Program-made: the position numbers and the translations under genes
Assembly: GCF_030450055.1 (NCBI RefSeq)
Contig: NZ_CP118480.1
Coordinates: 833,415 to 897,414, forward strand
DNA from: Gallaecimonas kandeliae
GTDB taxonomy: Bacteria; Pseudomonadota; Gammaproteobacteria; Enterobacterales; Gallaecimonadaceae
Direction of reading: 5' to 3'
DNA: 64,000 nucleotides
Shown here: one piece after another, positions 18,042 through 26,588 of the stretch
Layout: each line of letters begins with the position of its first letter
How positions within the stretch are numbered: the first letter of the stretch is position 1
Notes under the pieces: generated by a model
What the model was told of the DNA's origin: nothing
Seen by the model: only the letters and a program-made list of their open reading frames with translations
Database searches by the model: none

Positions 18042-18458
18042 TTAACGCTTGCCAACACCCTTGGGTCTCGTTGCCTGGAACAGCTCTCCCAGGGTCAGGC
18101 CTTCATGCCAAAGAGCAGAGAGTTGCAGGCCATGGTGCCTGGCGAGATCCGCTGCCAGGGTCTCGAACTCCATGACATCTGGCGTCATCCGGGACGGGTA
18201 GCGGGCGCGGTAGATGGCGAGCAGTGGGTCCTCCGGGCTGAGTTTCAGCCCCTGCCCGGCGCCGATGGCGAAGGCATCCGTGAACAAGCCGAGGAAGCGG
18301 CGGATGGCGTCCTTAGACGCCTGCGGGAAAGCCTGCCGCCACTGGGCACCTTGGCAGTTCCTATCCTGGTAGGCCTTGGGTAGGCCGTTGTCCCTTAATC
18401 CCAGGAAGGCCAGGATCCCCAGTACCAGAGTTGCCATTGTTATTGTCCAATCCAACAT
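18042..18458 (-). CDS. Hypothetical protein with N-terminal membrane anchor
   Basis: A 138-residue protein with one hydrophobic segment at the N-terminus (TITMATLVLGILAFLGL, about 5-21) and a soluble remainder. The remainder contains LSPEDPLLAIYRARYPSRM followed by a helical segment ending LTLGELFQATR, a layout vaguely like acyl-carrier-type folds (DUF1493-like), but I see no attachment serine in the right context and do not claim that family. The ATG has AAGGA six bases upstream. It converges with the LysR gene, with 14 bases between stops. High GC like the core genome. Confidence 0.6.
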   Translation of the reverse strand: MLDWTITMATLVLGILAFLGLRDNGLPKAYQDRNCQGAQWRQAFPQASKDAIRRFLGLFTDAFAIGAGQGLKLSPEDPLLAIYRARYPSRMTPDVMEFETLAADLARHHGLQLSALWHEGLTLGELFQATRPKGVGKR

Positions 18459-18498
18459 AACGGTTCCTTGGCTTCGCCGCCGTAGGTTAGGTCTTCAT

Positions 18499-18946
18499 CT
18501 TAACCTTGGGTGGTTAACCATTCATTCCTTTAAATGCCGGTTCCCGCACCGGCGGGCGGCCTACTTTGTTTTACTCGGACCTTCCCTGGTCCTCGCCCAA
18601 CGGGCCATCGTCGCAAGCTCCGATGTTCAAAATGGTTCCAGACCATTTTGTCGCACAAAGTAGGCAAAGGCACCGCCCACGTTTACTCGGCCCCTCCCTG
18701 GTCCTCGCCCTACGGGCCATCGTCACAGGCATCGATGTTCAAAATCGCGTCCTGCGATTTTGTCGCTTCTCCTTCGCCTCTGGTCGCGGGCATCCTGCCC
18801 TTCTTCCGCTCGCTCGGCCTCCCTGCCTCGCGCCCGCTCACCCAATCAGTTCGCGGCAAGCCGCTCTCGCTCGCCAGCTAAAATCAGTCCACTGGACTGA
18901 TTTCTTAACGCGCTCACCCCGTCGCCTCAGCGCTCCACTTAACGGG
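18499..18946 (+). repeat. Dispersed hairpin repeat, copy B
   Basis: Begins with CTTAACCTTGGGTGGTTAACC (18499-18519) and ends with CAGCGCTCCACTTAACGGG (18928-18946). Inside are CCTTTAAATGCCGG (18527-18540), two imperfect tandem modules of about 115 bases (each starting TTTACTCGG), and three stems: 18628-18650, 18740-18762 and about 18880-18904. Both end motifs recur inverted in copy C. The following 170 bases up to 19119 show nothing recognisable apart from a ribosome site for the next gene. Confidence 0.75.
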
Positions 18947-19119
18947 CTCCGGGGTCTCACCAGCAGGTCTGGGTTCCTTGTTGTGGAAGCGGATGATGGT
19001 TACAGTAGCTTTAACCTATGAATAGTTGACCTCGACCTGTTTGAAGGCCATTAGGTCAATGACTTCAGAGTATTTGGAGTCGTCAGTAGATCAATTTTTA
19101 CGCAGTGGAGGCGAATTAA

Positions 19120-19419
19120 ATGGGTAAAAGGAAGCTGATTAATTTTTTACTCTTCTTCATTGTTACAGCCTGCATGACCTTTTTAATTAAGGATAGTGGC
19201 ACTATCCCAATTAGGAAATCAGCCGACTTTCATGGGGAATACATACTTTTCATTGTTAGCATCATTTTTACCTCGGCTTACTTCCTTGATGAAAGAACAA
19301 AGATTTCCAGATTAATAATGTGGTTGTGTGTCGAATTGTCATTTCCTCATAAGAAGGAAATGGCCTTGTTCTATGCAATGCTGGCAATGTCTCTTGGATA
19401 TACCTCTATCTCAAGTTGA
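19120..19419 (+). CDS. Small AT-rich integral membrane protein
   Basis: A 99-residue protein with a strong GGAGG ribosome site eight bases before the ATG. Three hydrophobic segments are visible: INFLLFFIVTACMTFLI (about 7-23), YILFIVSIIFTSAYFL (about 41-56) and a weaker one near the C-terminus (MALFYAMLAMSLGY). Codon use is very AT-rich compared with the core genome (a sample line, 19141-19200, has about 20 G/C of 60). No family recognised. It sits inside the block bounded by inverted repeat copies B and C, so it is probably acquired DNA. Confidence 0.6.
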   Translation: MGKRKLINFLLFFIVTACMTFLIKDSGTIPIRKSADFHGEYILFIVSIIFTSAYFLDERTKISRLIMWLCVELSFPHKKEMALFYAMLAMSLGYTSISS

Positions 19420-19560
19420 AAAAATGGTCTTCCTAAATTGAGGATGGAGTTGTTGATGCCCTGAATGGCTTTTGCTTTTTCCTTCTCTTGTAGGTAGATG
19501 ATTTTTTTTGCTCCTTTTTAAATAAACCCTTCCATCTTTAGGGGCGCCCTATATCTGCCT

Positions 19561-19944
19561 CTAGCGTATCCAAGCTGAAATGAGGTTCAGACCTAAGTTG
19601 TGATGCAGGACGTTAAAGACGTAAATGAAGGTGATGAGGATGCAGGGGACGTAGAGTGCTCTGACGTATTTTGAATCTATGTACCTTGCGGTCATCACCG
19701 CCAGAGACCAGGCGGTCAGGATGATGAGGACACCACCTAGGCAATCAAACCAGTGGTAGACATAAGGGTTGGTGATCTCTGTGATCTCCCCCAAGTTGCT
19801 CAACATGATAAAGACAAACAGGGAGAGTGAGATCTTCTTGAACCGTTCTGTGTCAGTTGTCCTGTATTGCCCGATCAGCAGGACAAGTAACGAACTCAGA
19901 AAGATAACCGGAGCCACGTAGGGATAATATTCATATACAAGCAT
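19561..19944 (-). CDS. Four-helix membrane protein of unknown function
   Basis: I start this 127-residue protein at ATG 19944, which is preceded by AGGAGGA; a longer frame reaching 20013 would overlap the upstream gene and add a very basic, unsupported extension. Four hydrophobic segments are visible, for example VAPVIFLSSLLVLLIGQY and ALYVPCILITFIYVFNVL. It lies 37 bases downstream of the HNH endonuclease gene on the same strand and probably shared its transcript before the IS insertion. No family recognised; base composition is lower in GC than the core. Confidence 0.6.
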   Translation of the reverse strand: MLVYEYYPYVAPVIFLSSLLVLLIGQYRTTDTERFKKISLSLFVFIMLSNLGEITEITNPYVYHWFDCLGGVLIILTAWSLAVMTARYIDSKYVRALYVPCILITFIYVFNVLHHNLGLNLISAWIR

Positions 19945-20372
19945 TATTGATTTATTCCTCCTAAAAGCTGCGTCTCTTTTTCTAAGCCTCTGGCGCTCTC
20001 GGGTCTTCATCAACCGGCCCTAGAATGAAAGCTGGTCTTTCCTGTGTGTAATAGAATTGTTCGTTTTCCAGTCGCATGATTCTTTCAGTTAGAGCTAGGT
20101 TGTACTTTTGTCCTTTCTTTCCGAAATGCACTTCCCTATGACAGTTCGGACAAAGAGCAATGACATTTCCTGGATGGTCCGGTCCGCCATCACCTAATCG
20201 GTGCAAGTGATGAACCTCGAGAAAGGGTCCAAACTTCCCATCGAAAGGAGCGGGCTTTTCACATCCCTCACAACGACCATTGGCTCTTTTAAGGGCGTAG
20301 AGTCGAATGGCTGTAGCCCTAAGACTAGTGTTACGAAGCACTGCCGCTTTGTTACTTGTGGTGCTGGATTGC

Positions 20373-20381
20373 AGTGCGAGG
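20373..20381. repeat. Target-site duplication, left copy
   Basis: AGTGCGAGG directly abuts the left end of the insertion element and is repeated exactly at 21430-21438. Nine bases is the duplication size expected of IS903-group elements. Confidence 0.9.
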
Positions 20382-21429
20382 GGCGTTGTTTCCCAAATCC
20401 GGTGAACCAATCCGCCTGACTGTGATCCGATCCCCGACGTATCGATGGGGAACAGCAGATGGGTCAGGCTAAACGCACTATCACCAATTGGGCAGACTAC
20501 AACCGCGCCTTGGTTAACCGAGGCTCATTAACCTTCTGGATGGATGAAGCGGCTACCCGCCATTGGCATTGCCAACAGCATCACGGCGGTCGGGGTCGTG
20601 GTTTCGAATACAGCGACACCGCCATCGAGACAGCGCTGATGCTCAAGGGCCTGTTCGACCTGCCGCTGCGTGCCTTGGAAGGCTTTATCAACTCGCTATT
20701 CCAGTTGATGGAACTGCCGTTGACCTCGCCCAGTTACAGCTGCATCAGCAAGCGCGCCAAGACGGTCAACATCCGCTACCGCCTGCCCAGCAAGGGCCCA
20801 GTTGCCCACCTGGTTATCGACGCCACCGGGCTCAAGGTCTATGGCGAAGGCGAGTGGAAGCAACGCAAGTACGGCAAGGAGAAGCGCCGTGTCTGGCGCA
20901 AGCTACACCTGGCCGTCGATGCGCAGACCCATGAGGCTATCGCCGCCGAAGTCAGCCTGGAAAACGTCGGTGATAGCGAGGTACTGCCCGGCCTGCTCAA
21001 TCCTCTGCGCCGCCGTATCGACCAAGTCAGCGCCGACGGGGCTTACGACAGCAGAGCCTGCCACCGGCTACTGCAAAGAAAAGGCGCCAAAGCCAGCATC
21101 CCGCCTCGCAAGACAGCGGGGTACTGGGAGCAAGGTCACCCAAGGAACGAGGCAGTGGCGGCGCTGAAAGCCGGGCAACTGGCCGAGTGGAAAAGGGAAA
21201 GCGGCTATCACCAACGCTCAAAAGCGGAAACGGCTATGTCGCGATACAAGCAGCTCATCAGCCCGAAGCTGAGTCTGCGCGACTACAACGGCCAAGTGGC
21301 AGAGGCTTTGGCTGGGGTGAAGGTGATGAACAAAATGCTGGGCCTCGGCATGCCTGTTCGCCAGGTCAGTTAAGGGCAGCAAGCCCTTTAGGAGCAGGCT
21401 TTCCAGGCTCTGATTTGATCAACAACGCC
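20382..21429 (+). mobile_element. IS5-family, IS903-group insertion sequence (1,048 bp)
   Basis: A complete element. Left end GGCGTTGTTTCCCAAATC (20382-20399) and right end GGCGTTGTTGATCAAATC (read on the minus strand from 21429) are imperfect inverted repeats differing at three positions. It holds one intact transposase gene and is flanked by a perfect 9-bp target duplication. Length is close to IS903 (about 1,057 bp). It interrupts an HNH endonuclease gene in frame, so the insertion is recent. Confidence 0.93.
20459..21373 (+). CDS. IS903-type transposase
   Basis: A 304-residue DDE transposase of the IS5 family. Group signatures include HHGGRGRGFEYSDTAIETAL, LPLRALEGF and GEGEWKQRKYGKEKRR. 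The catalytic triad is visible as the Asp in VIDATGLKVYG, the Asp in SADGAYDSRA and the Glu in RSKAETAMSRYKQL. The frame is uninterrupted, so the element may still move. It reads opposite to the gene it disrupts. GC is intermediate between the core genome and the low-GC flanks. Confidence 0.95.
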   Translation: MGQAKRTITNWADYNRALVNRGSLTFWMDEAATRHWHCQQHHGGRGRGFEYSDTAIETALMLKGLFDLPLRALEGFINSLFQLMELPLTSPSYSCISKRAKTVNIRYRLPSKGPVAHLVIDATGLKVYGEGEWKQRKYGKEKRRVWRKLHLAVDAQTHEAIAAEVSLENVGDSEVLPGLLNPLRRRIDQVSADGAYDSRACHRLLQRKGAKASIPPRKTAGYWEQGHPRNEAVAALKAGQLAEWKRESGYHQRSKAETAMSRYKQLISPKLSLRDYNGQVAEALAGVKVMNKMLGLGMPVRQVS

Positions 21430-21438
21430 AGTGCGAGG
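21430..21438. repeat. Target-site duplication, right copy
   Basis: AGTGCGAGG directly follows the right inverted repeat and equals 20373-20381 exactly. Confidence 0.9.
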
Positions 21439-22118
21439 TGTCGAAGATCTTTTAATGATGTCTTAGAGGTTGGTTTATAGAAGCTATCCAGTGTGCCGCT
21501 GGGCTCATGAACTGAGGTATCTGAGCTCGACTGTAAAGCGAGGTGAAAGATGATGACTTCTCTCAGTTCGTTGTCTTTATCTGGGCGTTGCTCTTTGTGT
21601 GAACCAACGCAGATCGCTTGCCCTTGATAGCAGACGTGGCCTCGCCTGACGTATTCAAAGAGATGCAGTGTCTTGCCGTTTTCTTGGTGATTTTGAATAG
21701 CCAAGTTGCCTTTAACCAGCTGCATATCTCCTGATTGGCCTTCTCCTGTATACCAGAAGGTGCCATCTTCCTCATTGAACCTATCGCTGTAGCCATAGCT
21801 GGCGCCTGAGTCGCTGGTAAAGAGGAATACGCAAGGGTGGGCCTTGGGTGTGCTTATCCCGCCTTGTGTTTGGCCACCAAAACGACCGTGTATTTCTTCC
21901 TTGCGTTTGTAGATCTGCCCTACGGTAAACATCCCTTGTCTCAGTTTGTTTAGCCATCTCCTGAGTACTAATTTGAGGCATAAGGCGATGATAAGTAAAG
22001 GTTAATTTTCTTGGGGTTGATCTCCATAGAATCCCCTGACGCTCTATTCCCAGCAGCTAGCAACAACGAAGCTGGTGGGATTGGGTTACCAATAGTGCTG
22101 AGTGATGCTGCTCTTCCG

Positions 22119-22355
22119 CCCGTTAAGTGCAGCGCTGAGCTGGCGGGAGTGGAGGGGCAGCCGAGACAGGGATGTCGAGGCAGGTGAGTACGCGTCGGGA
22201 TACGCGTATGAACCGGTGCACTGGGAACGACCAGAGGCGAAGAAAAAGCGAAACGTGGGCAAGGGTTTTGCCTACTTTTGACCTCAAAAGTAGGGCGCGT
22301 GCAGGGGCGCCCCCCTGCGTATAAAGGAATTAGCGGTTAACCACCCAAGGTTAAG
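22119..22355 (-). repeat. Dispersed hairpin repeat, copy C (inverted)
   Basis: Read on the minus strand it starts with CTTAACCTTGGGTGGTTAACC (22355-22335), identical to the start of copy B, and ends with CAGCGCTGCACTTAACGGG (22137-22119), one base different from B. Inside, CTACTTTTG pairs with CAAAAGTAG across a short loop and is followed by CCCACGTTT and TTCGCCTCTGGTCG, shared with B. It is about half the length of B. The flanks 21933-22118 and 22356-22490 contain no supported gene. Confidence 0.75.
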
Positions 22356-22490
22356 AAGAAAGCCAAAGCCTGCGGCAGCAAAAGAGCTAAATGGGTCCGC
22401 AGAGTGAAGCCATCCTGGCGGCGCATTCCGGCTCGCACGTCCTGTGTGCTCGCGTTCGGCTGCGCGAAAGCCGTGCTTTCACTTCGAGCC

Positions 22491-25181
22491 TCACCCCACC
22501 AGCCCTTGCCGCCCAACCTCTTCATCCAACTTATCCATCTCGTCGATCAGCTCAAACACCTCGGGCTCGACGTCCGAGGTGGCGGCGCCTTTCTTGAGTT
22601 GGGTCTCTATCTCGTGGGCGAGGTTCTTGAGGCGGGGCGTACCGGTATAGGCCAGGGCGCCGTTGAACTTGTGCACCGCCTGGTAGAGGGCATCAAAGTC
22701 GGCCTCGGCCAGGGCCTTTTCCAGGCCCTCCCGGGTCTGGGGCAGGCTGTCGATGAGCATCTTGACCATGTCCTTGGCCAGGGCCTCGCGGCCGCCGGCC
22801 TGGCGCAGGGCCTGGTCCCAGTCCAGCACCACCGGCTTTTTCAGCCAGCGCAGCAGGGTGGCGTGCAGGGTGCGCTCGTCGATGGGCTTGGTGAGGTAGT
22901 CGTCCATGCCCTTTTCCAGCAGCTTCTCCCGCTCCCCGGCCATGGCGTGGGCGGTGACGGCGATGATGGGCGGGCAGCCCTGGCCGAGGCGCTCGCGGAT
23001 ATGGCCCATGGCCGTGACCCCGTCCATGCCCGGCATCTGGATATCCATGAAGATGGCGTCGAAGGGCCACTTCTCCACCGCTTCCAGGGCCTGGAGGCCG
23101 CTGTTGGCGCAATGGACCTCGCAGGGGCTGTCTTCCAGCAGGGCGCTCATCAGCTTGAGGTTGGGGCTGTTGTCGTCCACCACCAGGATGCGCCCCGGCG
23201 GCAGGGGGGGCAGGGCGCTGGGATGGCGCAGCGCCGGCAACTGCTGGCTGGGCTGCTCTCCCACCAGGGCCCGGTAGAGGCGCGGCGCCGTCAAGGGCTT
23301 GACCAGGCAGATGTCCAGGCCCTGGGCCAGCATCCGTTCCCGCACCTGGGGATCGGCGTGGTTGGACAGGCCGATGATCCTGGCCTCTGCGGGCTTGTCG
23401 AGGCGGGCCAGCAGGGCGGTCAGATCCTGCTGCTCAAGCTGGTCCAGCAGCACGAAGTCGGCCTCGGGCATCAGGGCCGGATCCTCGGTGGTCTGGAGGC
23501 TGAAGGGCCAGCTTTCCATCAGCAAGGTCAGCATGCGGCGGGTGCGGCGGCTGCCGCCCACCAGCGCCACCGTCTTGCCTTCCAGGGGGGCCATGGGCAA
23601 GGGGTCGTGGAAGACCATGGCGGCCTTTTTCACCGGCAGGCTGAACCAGAAGGTGGAGCCCTTGCCCACCTGGCTCTCCATGTCCATCTGGCCCTTCATC
23701 TGGTTGACCAAGGTCTTGGAGATGATGAGGCCGAGGCCGGTGCCGCCGAAGCGGCGGGTGATGGAGGCGTCGGCCTGGGCGAAGGCGCTGAAGAGGTACT
23801 GCTGCTGCTTGGGATCGATGCCGACCCCGGTGTCGGTGACGGTGACGCGGATCTCGCAGCCCTCGTCTTCCTGGCAGTCGTGGCTGACGATGATGTCGAC
23901 GCCGCCGGCCTGGGTGAACTTGACGGCGTTACCCACCAGATTGGTGAGCACCTGCTTAAGGCGCAAGGCGTCGCCCATCAGGGAGTCGGGGGTGTCGGGG
24001 GGCAGGTGCAGGCACAGCTCCAGGCCCTTGTCGCGGGCGTTGGCCCCCATCATGTCCACTACCTCGTAGAGGGCGTCGTGGAAGCTGTAGGGGGTGTTGT
24101 CCAGCTTGAGCTTGCCGGCCTCGAGCTTGGAGAAGTCCAGCACGTCGTTGATGATCGCCAGCAGGTGCTGGGCCGAGCGCTCTATGGTCTGCAGGTAGTC
24201 GGTCTGGCTGGGGGTGAGCTGGGTCTTCATCAGCTGGCGGGCAAAGCCCAGCACGCCGTTGAGCGGGGTGCGCAGCTCGTGGCTCATGTTGGCCAGGAAT
24301 TCGGATTTGACCTGGCTGGCCTCCTGGGCGCGCTTGCGGGCCTTGTCCAGTTCGATGTTCTGGATCTCCACCTGCTCCAAGGTCATGCGCAGGTCGTAGG
24401 TGGCCTGGTCGATGTTGTGCTGCATGTCGGCATGGTATTCGTCCAGGGACTTGGCCATGGCGTTGATGCCGCTCTTGAGGGTGTCGAGCTCGCCGATGAG
24501 GATGCCTTGGACCCGGGTGTCCAGCTTGCCTTCGCGGATGCGGTCCACCGCGTGCACCATGTTGGAGATGGGGTCGGTGACGTGCTTGAGCAGGCGCCAG
24601 GTGAAGAGCAGGTGCACCATGACGCCGATGAAGACGATCAGCAAGGTGCGGAACAGGGCCTCGTGCTGGGCCACTATGGTGGAATCCTGGTTGAGCTGGA
24701 TGGCCACATAGCCCAGCACCGGATCCTTGGGATCGATCTTGTCGCGGTAACTGGCGTAGAAGCTGGTGTCGGCCATGATCGGCGCCCGCAGCATCAGCCG
24801 CCCTTCGACATAGGCGAAGGTGGGGATCTGGGGTATGGGCTCGCCCGGGGGCAGCTTCATCAGCGGGAAATCGCGGTGGAAGGTGGAGGACACCATGGGG
24901 GTGCCCTGCTTGTCGTAGACGGCGATGTTGCGGATGGCTTCGGTATTACGCCTGTGCACGGCGCTGACCAGGCGCTTGAGCTGCTCGCGGTCTTCCAGCA
25001 CCAGGCCGGGCTCGGCCGCCACCGTCAGCGGCGCTATGACGGCAAGCCCCTGATCTTTGAGGTGTTGCAGTACCTCTTGGTAACGTTGCAGGGTAAAATA
25101 CCCGCCCAACAAGGTGCCGATGAGCAACGTTGGTGCCAGTGTCAGTATCAGTACCCAGGCGCGAAGGCCAAATTTGGTCAT
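22491..25181 (-). CDS. barA: Hybrid sensor histidine kinase BarA
   Basis: A tripartite membrane kinase of 896 residues that phosphorylates UvrY and so drives the CsrB/CsrC small RNAs. Order of parts: membrane helix (about 8-28), periplasmic sensor region, second helix (about 180-200), HAMP, dimerisation/phosphoacceptor domain ([15 protein letters not shown]), ATPase ([16 protein letters not shown]), a degenerate receiver-like region, a true receiver (ILVVDDN and [11 protein letters not shown]) and a C-terminal HPt domain ([13 protein letters not shown]). I start it at ATG 25181; the open frame runs far upstream but would swallow the rlmD promoter region. It is divergent from rlmD, as in E. 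coli. CsrA, its downstream target, is also in this window. Confidence 0.96.
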   Translation of the reverse strand: MTKFGLRAWVLILTLAPTLLIGTLLGGYFTLQRYQEVLQHLKDQGLAVIAPLTVAAEPGLVLEDREQLKRLVSAVHRRNTEAIRNIAVYDKQGTPMVSSTFHRDFPLMKLPPGEPIPQIPTFAYVEGRLMLRAPIMADTSFYASYRDKIDPKDPVLGYVAIQLNQDSTIVAQHEALFRTLLIVFIGVMVHLLFTWRLLKHVTDPISNMVHAVDRIREGKLDTRVQGILIGELDTLKSGINAMAKSLDEYHADMQHNIDQATYDLRMTLEQVEIQNIELDKARKRAQEASQVKSEFLANMSHELRTPLNGVLGFARQLMKTQLTPSQTDYLQTIERSAQHLLAIINDVLDFSKLEAGKLKLDNTPYSFHDALYEVVDMMGANARDKGLELCLHLPPDTPDSLMGDALRLKQVLTNLVGNAVKFTQAGGVDIIVSHDCQEDEGCEIRVTVTDTGVGIDPKQQQYLFSAFAQADASITRRFGGTGLGLIISKTLVNQMKGQMDMESQVGKGSTFWFSLPVKKAAMVFHDPLPMAPLEGKTVALVGGSRRTRRMLTLLMESWPFSLQTTEDPALMPEADFVLLDQLEQQDLTALLARLDKPAEARIIGLSNHADPQVRERMLAQGLDICLVKPLTAPRLYRALVGEQPSQQLPALRHPSALPPLPPGRILVVDDNSPNLKLMSALLEDSPCEVHCANSGLQALEAVEKWPFDAIFMDIQMPGMDGVTAMGHIRERLGQGCPPIIAVTAHAMAGEREKLLEKGMDDYLTKPIDERTLHATLLRWLKKPVVLDWDQALRQAGGREALAKDMVKMLIDSLPQTREGLEKALAEADFDALYQAVHKFNGALAYTGTPRLKNLAHEIETQLKKGAATSDVEPEVFELIDEMDKLDEEVGRQGLVG

Positions 25182-25268
25182 GCCGGTGACTAGCGTCCCC
25201 TGTTCAGTAGAGCGTCCTTTTCCCGCCGCTATAATGGCACAGCCTTTTGCCGATCCCCAAGGTCTCCC

Positions 25269-26588
25269 ATGGTTCAGATATACAAGCCCAAGCAACGCCA
25301 GCAACAGTCCGCCGTTCAAGACCTTAGCATCCAGGACCTGGATCTCCACGGCCAGGGGGTGGGGCGCAGCCAGGGCCTGGTCTGCTTCGTGCCCGGCGCC
25401 CTGCCCGGCGAGAAGGTGCGGGCCAAGCTGGTGGCCAAAGGCAAGCTGGCCCAGGGGCGGCTGCAGAAGGTGCTGGAAGCGAGCCCCGAGCGCATAGCGC
25501 CCCGCTGCGAATACGTGGGCCGCTGCGGCGGCTGCCAGCTCCAGCACCTGGAGCGGGAGCGCCAGCTTCATTACAAGGAAGCGGCCCTCAAGGCCGATCT
25601 CGAAAGGGCCGGCATCAGCCCTGCCCAGTGGGCGCCGGCCATCAAAGGCCCGGCCTTCGGCTACCGCCGCACCTTGCGCCTGGCCATCCATGAGGGCAAG
25701 CTCGGCTTTCGCGCCGTCGGCTCCCAGAACATCATCCCCATCAGCCATTGCGCCGTTGCCGAACCCGAGCTGTCAAAGCTGCTGCCGTCATTGCAGGCAC
25801 TGCTGCCGAGCCTCAAGGGCCAGCGGCTGCTGGGCCACCTGGAGCTCCTGCACCTGCCGCCCCATAGGGCGGCGCTGTGGCGCCTGACCGGGCCCTTGCC
25901 CAAGGGCGATCTGGCCAAGCTCATCCATTGGGCCGAGGCGCAGCAGGTGGCGCTCTTTACCCAGCAGGACGGCATCCACCAGCACTGGCCACAAGAGGCC
26001 GTGCAGTTGGGCTACGAGCTGGACGGCCTTGAATTCACCGTCGGGCCGGCCGACTTCATTCAGGTCAACGGCACCGTCAACGCCGCCATGGTGGACCAGG
26101 CCCTGGCCTGGCTGGCGCCAAAGGCCGAAGAGCTGGTGCTGGACGCCTACGCCGGCCTCGGCAACTTCAGCCTGCCGCTGGCCAAGAGGGCCAGGGCCGT
26201 GCTGGCCGCCGAAGGGGTGGCGGCCATGAGCGAGCGTAACCTCGCCAACGCCGCCGCCAACGGCATCGCCAACCTGGAGGCCCGCACCCTGGATCTCGAC
26301 GACGAGCAGGCGGTGGCGGCGCTGCTGGCCCAGAGGCCTGACGCCGTGCTGCTGGACCCGGCCCGCCCCGGCGCCGAGGCGCTCTGCCAGGCCCTGGCCG
26401 GCAAGGCGGGTCAGGGCAAGGCTGGTCCGAGCCGGGTGCTCTATGTATCCTGTAATCCTTCCACCTGGAAAAGGGACGCCGCACTGCTGGTGGCGGGCGG
26501 CTATTCCCTGGCGCGTCTGGGGCTGATGGACATGTTCAGCCAGACAGCCCACGTGGAACTGATGGCACTTTTTATCCGGGAGGGGTGA
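25269..26588 (+). CDS. rlmD: 23S rRNA (uracil-1939) C5-methyltransferase RlmD
   Basis: Methylates U1939 of 23S rRNA using SAM. An N-terminal TRAM domain is followed by four cysteines for a 4Fe-4S cluster at residues 80, 86, 89 and 161, nearly the same numbering as E. coli RumA. The methyltransferase domain contains the SAM motif LDAYAGLGNFSLPLA, LLDPARPG and the catalytic VSCNPSTWKRD. Length is 439 residues (E. coli 433). It is divergent from barA and its stop overlaps the relA start (TGATG). Confidence 0.97.
   Translation: MVQIYKPKQRQQQSAVQDLSIQDLDLHGQGVGRSQGLVCFVPGALPGEKVRAKLVAKGKLAQGRLQKVLEASPERIAPRCEYVGRCGGCQLQHLERERQLHYKEAALKADLERAGISPAQWAPAIKGPAFGYRRTLRLAIHEGKLGFRAVGSQNIIPISHCAVAEPELSKLLPSLQALLPSLKGQRLLGHLELLHLPPHRAALWRLTGPLPKGDLAKLIHWAEAQQVALFTQQDGIHQHWPQEAVQLGYELDGLEFTVGPADFIQVNGTVNAAMVDQALAWLAPKAEELVLDAYAGLGNFSLPLAKRARAVLAAEGVAAMSERNLANAAANGIANLEARTLDLDDEQAVAALLAQRPDAVLLDPARPGAEALCQALAGKAGQGKAGPSRVLYVSCNPSTWKRDAALLVAGGYSLARLGLMDMFSQTAHVELMALFIREG

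Larger units (their letters stand above)
19982..21932 (-). pseudogene. SRA-like/HNH endonuclease gene split by an IS element
   Basis: Two halves of one gene. The N-terminal half (21932 down to the element) begins MFTVGQIYKRKEEIH and carries GGQTQGGISTPKAHPCVF and SGASYGYSDR, like the reader domain of modification-dependent HNH enzymes. The C-terminal half (ending at 19982) has a zinc-type HNH nuclease: CEGC, HHLHRLGDGGPDHPGNV and CPNCHREVH. Removing the element and one copy of its 9-bp target repeat rejoins the frame exactly (RHLAL followed by QSSTTSNK), giving a 297-residue protein. The family is likely a type IV (modified-DNA) restriction enzyme; assignment of the N-terminal domain to the SRA/YDG type is inference. 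Now presumably inactive. Confidence 0.85.

Noticed and set aside
20201-20419. Forward 72-codon frame over the HNH C-terminal half
   Set aside because: Antisense to the HNH coding sequence; no support.
22404-25193. Very long forward open frame (over 900 codons) across barA
   Set aside because: It is exactly antisense to BarA, whose domains and motifs are clear. High GC makes long antisense frames common here, and its composition (Gly, Val, His-rich) is that of a shadow frame.
25182-25748. N-terminal extension of barA by 189 codons
   Set aside because: It is antisense to the start of rlmD and lacks family similarity; the membrane helix starts right after ATG 25181.
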